From contig CAJQNB010000006.1 in the NCBI GenBank assembly GCA_905479575.1, positions 1-32,230 on the forward strand: a stretch of DNA of 32,230 nt, written 5' to 3'. Made by a program: the position numbers and the translations under genes. A model generated the notes under the pieces. That model saw only the letters and a program-made list of their open reading frames with translations. It did no database searches and was not told where the DNA came from. This DNA is from an uncultured Pseudophaeobacter sp. (GTDB lineage: Bacteria > Pseudomonadota > Alphaproteobacteria > Rhodobacterales > Rhodobacteraceae). This document shows, one piece after another, positions 25,563 through 32,230 of the stretch (position 1 is its first letter; every line of letters begins with the position of its first letter).

Positions 25563-25573
25563 CGCTTTTGCGG

Positions 25574-25855
25574 TTAAGCCAACAGGGTGATGGCTGACTG
25601 ACCGGCAGCGCGGCGCAGGGCATGGGTTTCCTGTAACTCGGGATCATTGATCCAGGCCTTGGCGGCCTCGACATCGGGGAATTGCAAAATCACCCCAATG
25701 CCCGTTTTGTCGCGGCTGCCCTCGATAACAGTCTGGTTGGGGGTGGAAACCAGTGGTTTGGCCCCGTGCTTTTGCAAGGCCGCCCCAGCTTTCTCGCGGT
25801 AAGCTGCCATGATCTCGGGATCTTCCAGCACCAGGTTTACATATACATATGCCAT
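25574..25855 (-). CDS. DUF1330 family protein
   Basis: This 93-residue protein is a single DUF1330 domain (ferredoxin-like alpha-beta dimer fold): AYVYVNLVLEDPEIMAAYRE, VIEGSRDKTGIGVILQFPDV and EAAKAWINDPELQETHALRR. The function of the family is unsettled. The start at 25855 is favoured by AAAGGA 7 nt upstream and by family similarity. It diverges from a LysR gene, its likely regulator. Confidence 0.88.
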   Translation of the reverse strand: MAYVYVNLVLEDPEIMAAYREKAGAALQKHGAKPLVSTPNQTVIEGSRDKTGIGVILQFPDVEAAKAWINDPELQETHALRRAAGQSAITLLA

Positions 25856-25932
25856 GTTTTTTCCTTTTCTCAGTGATGGCAAACAGATGGGGGAAGGGCG
25901 GGCGCAAGAAAACACATGCATTTGAGTGTTAT

Positions 25933-25950
25933 CCATGCAAAAACGCATGG
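25933..25950. promoter_or_regulatory. Candidate LysR operator between DUF1330 and its LysR neighbour
   Basis: CCATGC-N6-GCATGG is a perfect dyad one base before the LysR ATG at 25952 and 78 bp upstream of the DUF1330 ATG. Its place in a divergent LysR arrangement suggests autorepression. Confidence 0.4.
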
Positions 25951-25951
25951 T

Positions 25952-26827
25952 ATGCAGATCAACTGGGATGACATGCGCACGATCCTGGCGCTGGTACGGG
26001 CCGGAACACTGGCCGGGGCCGCCGAGGCGCTGTCGGTGAGCTACACCACGGTGGCGCGCCGGGTGCAGCGCGCCGAAGATATGCTGGGCCGCCCCCTGTT
26101 TGAGCGCCGCCCCGAAGGCTATTTGGCCAGTCCCGAAGCCGAAGACCTGGCCAGAGCCGCCGCTCGGATGGAACAGCAGGAACAGGCAGCATTGCGTCAG
26201 TTGTCAGGGCGGGACCAGGGGCTGTCTGGCCCCCTGACGCTCACCGCGCCGCAATTGCTGATCCAGACCCATCTGGCGCCTTTTCTGGCAGAGTTCTGCC
26301 GACAGAACCCCAGGATCGCGCTGACGGTGCGCGCCACCAATGATGTGTTGGATCTGACCCGGCGCGAGGCGGACCTGGCGCTCCGTATCAGCAAATCCCC
26401 TGGGGATAGTCTGGTGGGGGTGCGTCTGGCGGACCAGAAAACCACCTGTTTTGCCCGGCCTGAAACCATCGCGCAGGCCAAATCGGACCCGCAAGCCCTG
26501 CTGGATTGGGTGATTTACAGTGAGCAGGAGGCCCCACCCAATGCGGCGCTGGCGCTCTATCCGAACTATCGCATTCGGGCGCGGTTTGACGACATGACCG
26601 CGCTGATCGCAGCGGCCAAGGCCGGTATGGGGGTGGTACGCATGCCGGTGTATCTGGGGCGGAGCGATCCAGAGCTGCAGCCACTGCCGGGGCTGGAGCC
26701 GCAGGACTATGCTCCGATCTGGGTGCTCAGCCATCAGGATCTGCTGCAATCTGCCAAGGTGCGGAGCTTGAAGGCGGCTTTGAAGCGGTTCTTTCGGACC
26801 CGCCAGGCTGATTTCACTCAGCTGTAG
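25952..26827 (+). CDS. LysR-family regulator
   Basis: This 291-residue protein has the LysR HTH (DDMRTILALVRAGTLAGAAE then LSVSYTTVARRVQRAEDMLG) and an effector domain from about residue 90. The branch resembles regulators divergent to small oxidoreductase or DUF genes. Start 25952 (MQINWDDM) gives the usual LysR N-terminus; an in-frame Met at 25916 adds 12 residues lacking similarity. The 3' end overlaps the convergent TetR gene by 14 bp. Confidence 0.87.
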   Translation: MQINWDDMRTILALVRAGTLAGAAEALSVSYTTVARRVQRAEDMLGRPLFERRPEGYLASPEAEDLARAAARMEQQEQAALRQLSGRDQGLSGPLTLTAPQLLIQTHLAPFLAEFCRQNPRIALTVRATNDVLDLTRREADLALRISKSPGDSLVGVRLADQKTTCFARPETIAQAKSDPQALLDWVIYSEQEAPPNAALALYPNYRIRARFDDMTALIAAAKAGMGVVRMPVYLGRSDPELQPLPGLEPQDYAPIWVLSHQDLLQSAKVRSLKAALKRFFRTRQADFTQL

Positions 26828-27455
26828 GTGGCGTTTCTGTGCTCTGGTGGCGCGCCATAAAGCGATCAATATCCACCTGCGCCGGGCGCTGGCCGGTGAA
26901 GACCTCGATATAGTCAGGCATCCGCGCCATGCGTCGTTCTTCGGGCTGTTGGATTTGCATCGAGATATAGCCGATCTGGGTGTAGATCATGGTCCGCGCC
27001 CGCACCAGAGCGGTGTCTAAACTATAGCCAAACCGCTGCAGCATCGCCGTCATTGCCGCCTCACGGCGCGCATCCGCCTGATCCAGCCGCAGTTGCAGCG
27101 CCGCGTCATTGCGCGCCCAGTTGCGGATCGCCAGATCCAGAGCGGCATCAAACAGGTCTGCATCCAGCCAGCAGTCAAACAGGTTAAAAATCGCCTCCGA
27201 GACATTGGCCGCATAGGCCTCGGTGCGGGCCACCAGATTGCCGGTGTTCTTGTCTTCCCAGTGTTGAATCATCGCTTCCAGCAGTGCTTCGCGGTCTTTG
27301 AAGTGCCAGTAAAAGCTGGTGCGCGAGACCCCAAGCCGTTTGGCAAGCGCCATGATTTTCACCGCCTCCACGCCATTGTTGGTCAGCTCGTCATACGCGG
27401 CTGTCAGCCAGGCCTCTTCCGAGGTCGGCGGGCGGGAAGGGTTCTGAATATTCAT
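26814..27455 (-). CDS. TetR/AcrR-family repressor of the mttB operon
   Basis: This 213-residue protein has the TetR DNA-binding domain: VEAVKIMALAKRLGVSRTSF followed by YWHFKDREALLEAM (about residues 29-62). The C-terminal ligand domain is divergent. It is transcribed away from the mttB-like operon, and the 105-bp gap carries two dyads with the same CGACA/TGTCG half-sites. It most likely represses that operon until the methylated substrate, or a product of it, appears; the ligand is not known. Confidence 0.88.
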   Translation of the reverse strand: MNIQNPSRPPTSEEAWLTAAYDELTNNGVEAVKIMALAKRLGVSRTSFYWHFKDREALLEAMIQHWEDKNTGNLVARTEAYAANVSEAIFNLFDCWLDADLFDAALDLAIRNWARNDAALQLRLDQADARREAAMTAMLQRFGYSLDTALVRARTMIYTQIGYISMQIQQPEERRMARMPDYIEVFTGQRPAQVDIDRFMARHQSTETPPTAE

Positions 27456-27471
27456 GCCAATGTCCTAACAC

Positions 27472-27487
27472 CGACATCGGTTTGTCG
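27472..27487. promoter_or_regulatory. Candidate TetR operator O1 (CGACA-N6-TGTCG)
   Basis: CGACA at 27472-27476 and TGTCG at 27483-27487 form a dyad 17 bp upstream of the TetR start. It has the same half-sites as the second dyad 45 bp away, which supports one protein binding both. Confidence 0.5.
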
Positions 27488-27495
27488 CAATAGAG

Positions 27496-27501
27496 TTGAC
27501 A
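27496..27501 (+). promoter_or_regulatory. TTGACA, likely -35 box of the mttB operon
   Basis: A perfect TTGACA lies between the two dyads. The -10 region would fall inside the second dyad at about 27519-27524, where no good consensus is seen; bound repressor would block polymerase there. Confidence 0.4.
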
Positions 27502-27516
27502 GGTATGACTGCCTCA

Positions 27517-27532
27517 TCGACACATGTGTCGA
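27517..27532. promoter_or_regulatory. Candidate TetR operator O2, perfect 16-bp palindrome
   Basis: TCGACACATGTGTCGA is a perfect palindrome (CGACA-N4-TGTCG core) 28 bp upstream of the mttB-like ATG. Size and symmetry are typical of TetR-family operators. Confidence 0.65.
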
Positions 27533-27560
27533 GTTGTACAGTTCTCGGGAGGCCAAAGGC

Positions 27561-29123
27561 ATGAGTGACGCGCAGGAAAAAACACGGGGGCGCCGGTCCC
27601 GTCGTGGCGAGGGCCGCTCTGCCGAGCCGGGTCAGAATGCGTATTTAAAGACGCCCTTCATCAGCCGAAACCTCCCGACCTATGATATCCTGTCTGAGGA
27701 AAGCCTGGAGCAGATCGAAGCCACGGCAGAGCGGATCATGGCGGAGATTGGCATCGAGTTTCGCGACGATCCGGAGGTGGTGGAACTGTTTCGTGCCGCC
27801 GGGGCCCAGGTCACAGACCTCACCGCAGAGAGCTGGAACCTGAAGTTTGCGCCGGGGATGATCCGCCAGATCCTGTCGACGGCGCCCGCGCGGTTTACCC
27901 AGGTGGCACGCAATCCCGCCAACACAGTCGAGATCGGCGGTGATGCCATGGTCTTTGCGCCCTCCTATGGATCGCCCTTTGTGATGGATCTCGATAAGGG
28001 CAGGCGCTACGGCACCATCGCGGATTTTGAGAACTTCGTGAAACTGGCGCAGATGAGCCCCAACCTGCACCATTCCGGCGGGACAATCTGCGAGCCAACG
28101 GATGTGGCGGTGAACAAGCGCCATCTGGATATGGTCTATGCCCATATGCGCTATTCCGATCGTGCCTTTCTGGGATCCATCACCGCGCCAGAGCGGGCGG
28201 AGGACAGTATCGAGATGTGCCGCATTCTGTTTGGCGCCGATTTTGTCGACCAGAACTGCGTAATCATGGGCAACTTCAATACCACCTCTCCAATGGTGAT
28301 GGACGGGGTGACAACGCGGGGTATCCGTATCTATGCGGCGGCGGCGCAGGGATCGATCCATCTGCCGTTTTTGCTGGGCGGCGCGGTGTCGCCGCTGACC
28401 ACTGCCGGGGCGGTGGCGCAATGTCTGGCAGAAAGCATGGTGTCCTGCGCCATTACCCAGTTGGTGCGCCCCGGATCACCTGCGGTGCTGGGCTCTTTCA
28501 TCAGCTCGATGTCGTTGCGCACAGGCTCGCCCACCTTTGGCACGCCAGAGCCCGCGCTGGGCTCGCTTGCCATGGGGCAACTGGCCCGTCGCCTGCAGCT
28601 GCCGCTGCGCTGTGCAGGCAACTTTTCAACTTCAAAACTGCCAGATGGGCAGGCCATGCAGCAGGCGATGATGTCGATGATGTCTGCGGTCCAATGTGGC
28701 GCCAACTTCATTTTGCACTCAGCCGGGTTTCTCGACGGGCTGTTGTCGATGTCCTACGAGAAATTCATCCTGGATGCGGATCTCTGCGGTGCCCTGCACG
28801 CCTACCTCAAAGGCTTTGAGGTGAATGAGGACACGCTGGGCTTTGAGGCGCTGGCCGAAGGTGGGCCGGGGCAGCATCTGTTTGCCACTCAGCATACCCT
28901 GCGCCATTACCAGAGCGCCTATTGGGACAGCGCCATGGATGACCAGCAGCCCTGGGAGACCTGGCATGAGCAGGGGGGCGTTGATGCCGCCACCCGCGCC
29001 AACAGCCGCTGGAAGGCGCAGCTGGCTAGCTATCAAGCCCCCGATCTGGACCCCGGCACCGATGAGGCGCTGCGGGAGTTCATCACCAAAACCAAAACCG
29101 CGATGCCAGACGCCTGGTATTGA
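27561..29123 (+). CDS. MttB-family (trimethylamine methyltransferase-like) protein, non-pyrrolysine
   Basis: This 520-residue protein belongs to the MttB superfamily, which moves a methyl group from a quaternary or tertiary amine to a corrinoid protein. Visible marks are the N-terminal ISRNLPTYDILSEESLEQIE, the SYGSPFVMDLDKGRRYGTIA segment and the barrel stretch GNFSTSKLPDGQAMQQAM. No amber codon interrupts the frame, so it is not a pyrrolysine enzyme. Non-Pyl relatives include glycine betaine (MtgB) and proline betaine (MtpB) methyltransferases. The Arg-rich N-terminal tail (residues 8-20) is unusual. The start at 27561 has GGGAGG upstream. No corrinoid protein gene is in the window. Confidence 0.88.
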   Translation: MSDAQEKTRGRRSRRGEGRSAEPGQNAYLKTPFISRNLPTYDILSEESLEQIEATAERIMAEIGIEFRDDPEVVELFRAAGAQVTDLTAESWNLKFAPGMIRQILSTAPARFTQVARNPANTVEIGGDAMVFAPSYGSPFVMDLDKGRRYGTIADFENFVKLAQMSPNLHHSGGTICEPTDVAVNKRHLDMVYAHMRYSDRAFLGSITAPERAEDSIEMCRILFGADFVDQNCVIMGNFNTTSPMVMDGVTTRGIRIYAAAAQGSIHLPFLLGGAVSPLTTAGAVAQCLAESMVSCAITQLVRPGSPAVLGSFISSMSLRTGSPTFGTPEPALGSLAMGQLARRLQLPLRCAGNFSTSKLPDGQAMQQAMMSMMSAVQCGANFILHSAGFLDGLLSMSYEKFILDADLCGALHAYLKGFEVNEDTLGFEALAEGGPGQHLFATQHTLRHYQSAYWDSAMDDQQPWETWHEQGGVDAATRANSRWKAQLASYQAPDLDPGTDEALREFITKTKTAMPDAWY

Positions 29124-29213
29124 CCCTGCTTTTTGGCGTCCGGGGTGTACTTATACGTCGGATGCCAGTTCACTGAGACCACTTCAAGGCCGTTACCCCA
29201 GAAAGAAGACCCG

Positions 29214-31259
29214 ATGTCCAACGACCCGCTTTTGCAGCCCTACACATTGAAACACCTGACCCTGCGCAATCGGATTATGACCACCAGCCATGAACCAGCC
29301 TATCCCGAAGAGGGCATGCCAAAACAGCGCTACGCGGCCTATCACGCAGAACGGGCCAAGGCCGGGGTGGCGCTGACCATGACGGCGGGCTCGGCTGCGG
29401 TGTCGCGCAACAGCCCGCCGGTGTTCAACAATATCCTCGCCTACAAGGACGAGGTGGTGCCCTGGATCCGCAACATGACCGATCAGGTGCATGACCACGG
29501 CGCGGCGGTGATGATCCAGCTCACCCACCTGGGTCGTCGCACCCATTGGAACAAGGGCGACTGGCTGCCGGCGGTGTCTTCGACCCGCCACCGCGAGCCG
29601 GCGCATCATGCCTTCCCAAAACTGGCGGAAGACTGGGATATCTCCCGTATCATTTCTGATTTTGCCGATGCGGCAGAACGCATGAAGGCGGGTGGTATGG
29701 ACGGGGTTGAGATCATGACCCATGGCCATCTGCTGGATCAGTTCATCTCGCCGCTGACCAATGATCTGGATGGCCCCTATGGACGGGCCCACCTAGAGGA
29801 CCGGATGCGGCTCACCACCGATATTATTGCCGCGGTGCGCCAGCGCGTCGGCGACGATTTTGTACTTGGGGTACGCTTTGCCCCGGATGAGGCCCATGAC
29901 GGCGGCATCACCCCTGAAATGGGCGTGGAGATTGCCAAGATCCTGAAACAGACGGGCCAGGTGGATTTTCTCAACGTCAACCGTGGGCGTATCCATACCG
30001 ATCCGGCGATGACCGATATGATCCCGGTACAGGGGATGAAGAATGCGCCGCATCTGGATTTTGCCGGATCGGTGCGCGCCGCCACCGGGATGCCGGTGTT
30101 CCATGCCTCCAAAATTCCCGATGTGGCCACGGCGCGCCACGCGGTCTCGGCCGGGCTGCTGGATATGGTGGGGATGACGCGGGCGCATATGGCGGATCCC
30201 CATGTGGTGCGCAAAATCATCGAAGGCCGCGAGGATGATATCCGCCCCTGCGTTGGCGCTACCTATTGTCTGGATCGGATCTATCAGGCGGGTGAGGCCC
30301 TGTGCATTCACAACCCAGCCACAGGGCGCGAAGTGACCATGCCCCATGACATTCCCCCAGCCCCGGAGAAAAAGAAAGTCGTGGTCATCGGTGCTGGCCC
30401 CGGTGGTCTGGAGGCGGCGCGGGTGGCAGCAGAGCGCGGTCATGCGGTGACCGTGTTTGAGGCACAGCCCGATCCTGGTGGGCAGATCCGCCTGACGGTG
30501 CAGAACCCGCGCCGCGCCGAGATGATCTCGATCATCGACTGGCGCATGGCGCAATGTGCGGCCCGCGATGTGGAGTTTCGTTTCAACACCTGGGCCGAGG
30601 CGGCGGATGTCACGGCGCTTAACCCCGATGTGGTGATCGTCGCCACCGGCGGCATGCCCAACAGCATGCTGCATGAAACCCGCGAGGAGGCCGCCAATGT
30701 GGTGACCAGCTGGGACATTATCTCTGGCGATGTAAAGCCGGGGACAAATGTGCTGATCTATGACGAAAGCGGCGATCACCCTGGGGTGATGGCGGCCGAG
30801 GTCGCCGCCAATGCCGGTGCCAAGGTAGAGCTGATGACCCCGGATCGCACCTTTGCACCTGATATCATGGCGATGAACCTGGTGCCCTACATGCGGGCGC
30901 TGCAAGATAAGGACGTGCGCTTTACCGTCACCCGGCGGCTGCTGTCGGTCAGGCCCAGTGGCAACCAGCTGACGGCGACCATTGGCACTGACTACAGCGG
31001 CCACACAACCGAGGCGCAGTATGATCAGGTGGTGGTGAATTACGGCACCCTGCCGTTAGACGAGTTGTACTTTGATCTCAAAGAGCTGTCGTCCAACCGG
31101 GGAGAGGTTGATCAAAGCGCCTTGATCGAGGGGCGGCCACAGGACATCAACAGCAACCCTGAAGGCGGCTTTCAGCTGTTTCGTATCGGCGATGCGGTGG
31201 CGGCACGCAATACCCATGCGGCCATCTATGATGCCCTGCGCCTGCTAAAGGATGTCTGA
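29214..31259 (+). CDS. FMN/FAD oxidoreductase, N-methylproline demethylase (StcD)/TMADH-like
   Basis: This 681-residue protein has an old-yellow-enzyme-like FMN barrel (residues 1-340; LTLRNRIMTTSHEP, GAAVMIQLTHLGRR, GVEIMTHGHLLDQFISP), a linker with cysteines 346, 352 and 364, and a C-terminal FAD/NAD domain starting with VVVIGAGPGGLEAAR (389-403). This is the layout of trimethylamine dehydrogenase, 2,4-dienoyl-CoA reductase and StcD, which demethylates N-methylproline. Context next to an MttB protein favours an amine demethylation. The usual four iron-sulfur cysteines are not all present. It starts at 29214, 90 bp after mttB, with AGAAAGAAGA upstream. Confidence 0.85.
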   Translation: MSNDPLLQPYTLKHLTLRNRIMTTSHEPAYPEEGMPKQRYAAYHAERAKAGVALTMTAGSAAVSRNSPPVFNNILAYKDEVVPWIRNMTDQVHDHGAAVMIQLTHLGRRTHWNKGDWLPAVSSTRHREPAHHAFPKLAEDWDISRIISDFADAAERMKAGGMDGVEIMTHGHLLDQFISPLTNDLDGPYGRAHLEDRMRLTTDIIAAVRQRVGDDFVLGVRFAPDEAHDGGITPEMGVEIAKILKQTGQVDFLNVNRGRIHTDPAMTDMIPVQGMKNAPHLDFAGSVRAATGMPVFHASKIPDVATARHAVSAGLLDMVGMTRAHMADPHVVRKIIEGREDDIRPCVGATYCLDRIYQAGEALCIHNPATGREVTMPHDIPPAPEKKKVVVIGAGPGGLEAARVAAERGHAVTVFEAQPDPGGQIRLTVQNPRRAEMISIIDWRMAQCAARDVEFRFNTWAEAADVTALNPDVVIVATGGMPNSMLHETREEAANVVTSWDIISGDVKPGTNVLIYDESGDHPGVMAAEVAANAGAKVELMTPDRTFAPDIMAMNLVPYMRALQDKDVRFTVTRRLLSVRPSGNQLTATIGTDYSGHTTEAQYDQVVVNYGTLPLDELYFDLKELSSNRGEVDQSALIEGRPQDINSNPEGGFQLFRIGDAVAARNTHAAIYDALRLLKDV

Positions 31260-31260
31260 C

Positions 31261-31986
31261 ATGCGTCTTGGGTTTATCGGCACCGGAACCATTGCTTCTG
31301 CTGTTGTGCGTGGGGTGGCCGGGCAGGGCCATGACATCCGCATCAGCGCCCGCAGCAAGGCGCGCGCGGACGCCCTCGCTGCGGAGATCCCGGAAGTGCA
31401 GATCGCCGAGTTGCAAGAGATCCTGGATCACAGTGAGGTGGTCTTCCTTGGCCTGATGGTGCAAGCCGCCCCTGCCATCCTTGACCGCCTGACCTTCCCA
31501 GCAGATCTGCATGTGGTCTCCTTTATGGCGGGCGCTGATCTGGAACGGGTCTCCGCACTGGTTGCCCCGGCTCAGGCTGCGGCGGTGATGATGCCTTTCC
31601 CGGGCATTGCACAAGGCGGATCCGCCATCATGGCGCTGGGGGATGCTGAGCTGCTGACCCGGATCTTTGTGCCGCAAAATACCCTGTTCATGCAGCGCGA
31701 CGCAGGCGAGCTGGACGCCTACCTCTGTGCCCAGGCTGTCCTGTCGCCTGTGGCGCGGCTAACAGCGGAGGCGGCCAACTGGCTGGGGCAACGTGTTTCG
31801 GACCCGGCCCAGGGAGAAGCCTTTTTGCGGATGCTGATTTCCAGTTCATTGGCTGGCAGCGTTGCTGAGGATCTTCTCACGGCCCTGAATACGCCCGGCG
31901 GCTACAACCAACGCCTGCGCCACCATATGGAAGCGGCAGGCATGGACAAAGATCTTGCCGCCGGTCTGGACGCTTTGCAGGGCTGA
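31261..31986 (+). CDS. Pyrroline-5-carboxylate reductase-like NAD(P)-binding protein
   Basis: This 241-residue protein resembles ProC-type reductases: a Rossmann start MRLGFIGTGTIASAVVRG and a C-terminal helical dimer domain with TPGGYNQRLRHHMEAAG, in the place where ProC has its SPGGTT motif. It is shorter than typical ProC (about 270 residues), and the conserved Thr/Ser residues after PGG are replaced by Tyr-Asn, so the substrate may differ. It follows the StcD-like gene by one base. An ATG at 31252 overlaps that stop; 31261 is preferred because AAAGGA lies about 10 nt upstream. Proline metabolism is consistent but not shown. Confidence 0.75.
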   Translation: MRLGFIGTGTIASAVVRGVAGQGHDIRISARSKARADALAAEIPEVQIAELQEILDHSEVVFLGLMVQAAPAILDRLTFPADLHVVSFMAGADLERVSALVAPAQAAAVMMPFPGIAQGGSAIMALGDAELLTRIFVPQNTLFMQRDAGELDAYLCAQAVLSPVARLTAEAANWLGQRVSDPAQGEAFLRMLISSSLAGSVAEDLLTALNTPGGYNQRLRHHMEAAGMDKDLAAGLDALQG

Positions 31987-31995
31987 CCCTGTTCC

Positions 31996-32031
31996 CTGGG
32001 CGATGCAGATGTTGCGCATCTGCCCGCCCAG
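31996..32031 (+). terminator. Stem-loop after the mttB operon
   Basis: CTGGGCG and CGCCCAG, with inner GCAGATG and CATCTGC, form a long stem with a small internal loop and a 5-nt tip, 10 bp past the last stop. No U-run follows directly (CCCGG), so termination strength is uncertain. Confidence 0.5.
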
Positions 32032-32100
32032 CCCGGTTGCAAGCGCTGGCGCTGCTTTTGCAGCTCTTTCGTTTTTTTCTCTGCGTCTGGTGTTGTTTGT

Positions 32101-32230
32101 TTTGATTCCTTTTGTTGAGTCTGTGGGTAATGTTGTGGGTAAGTTGGATTTTGGTTGTTTTGTGGTTTGTGGGGGCTGTTTTTGAGGGTGTTTGGGGTGT
32201 GGGTGTGGGGGTGGTTTGTGTGGTAAGGTG
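32101..32230 (+). other. G+T-rich, nearly A/C-free segment with a G-quadruplex motif
   Basis: About 89% of bases from 32101 to the window end are G or T (10 A, 4 C in 130). Four G-runs of three or more lie within 32186-32211 with loops of 5, 3 and 3 nt, a standard intramolecular quadruplex pattern. A further G5 is at 32171. No gene is credible here; an open frame through it has no coding features. Confidence 0.7.

Noticed and set aside
25320..25573. CRISPR-like repeat array
   Set aside because: The dyads differ from each other and have no regular spacers; a REP-like element and hairpins explain the pattern.
27561..29123. Pyrrolysine in the MttB-like protein
   Set aside because: The frame has no internal amber codon; it is a non-pyrrolysine family member.
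29793..31004. 403-codon open frame antisense to the StcD-like gene
   Set aside because: His- and Arg-rich composition typical of an antisense shadow of a GC-rich gene; no domain and no RBS.
31955..32185. 76-codon frame at the right end
   Set aside because: It starts inside the ProC-like gene in another frame and runs into the G/T-rich tract; low-complexity Phe/Val/Gly product without an RBS.

Overview
The window is about 32.2 kb of moderately GC-rich alphaproteobacterial chromosome. Gene content and order fit the Rhodobacteraceae, most likely a marine Roseobacter-group genus. The evidence is an RpoE/ChrR stress pair with TGATCC-N18-TAnnn promoters, a fused NuoE-NuoF-type formate dehydrogenase subunit, an NDUFS4-like protein, and a non-pyrrolysine MttB homologue next to an N-methylproline-demethylase-like flavoprotein. 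Gene names come from reading motifs; no database search was run.

Region 1 (1-1505) is the edge of a mobile or island segment. The 5' end of an IS3-family transposase gene runs off the left edge, and its terminus abuts the C-terminal part of a TniQ-like protein. A tRNA-Arg(UCU) follows, with its 3' end facing the mobile segment.

Region 2 (1.7-9.5 kb) is an RpoE/ChrR membrane-stress locus. A five-gene minus-strand operon (FAD oxidoreductase, CFA-type methyltransferase, chalcone-isomerase-like protein, MFS/GPH transporter, DUF3833) diverges from a DUF1365-SDR pair. rpoE-chrR follows. Three promoters with the same architecture sit in front of these units, so the locus looks like a self-contained regulon. 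In Rhodobacter this regulon answers singlet oxygen and includes furan-fatty-acid synthesis.

Region 3 (9.6-19.1 kb) is mostly housekeeping and accessory genes: GNAT, an NDUFS4-like protein, uvrB with a YdcF-like protein, a small exported protein, an SDR lacking the usual Tyr/Lys pair divergent from a LysR regulator, a FrnE/DsbA-like protein, and a chemoreceptor preceded by a separate exported Cache-like protein.

Region 4 (19.6-25.6 kb) is a soluble NAD-dependent, Mo-containing formate dehydrogenase locus: LysR regulator, fused fdsG-fdsB and fdsA. A 139-bp palindrome-rich insertion, itself a 45-codon ORF, sits between the two subunit genes. A related palindromic repeat lies downstream of fdsA. 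fdhD and the delta subunit are not present next to it.

Region 5 (25.6-32 kb) holds DUF1330 divergent from a LysR gene, then a TetR gene divergent from an operon of MttB-family methyltransferase, StcD/TMADH-like flavoprotein and a ProC-like reductase. Two CGACA/TGTCG dyads lie in the TetR-mttB gap. The operon is best read as a candidate methylamine or betaine demethylation route, perhaps for proline betaine. The last 130 bases are almost pure G and T and contain a G-quadruplex motif.
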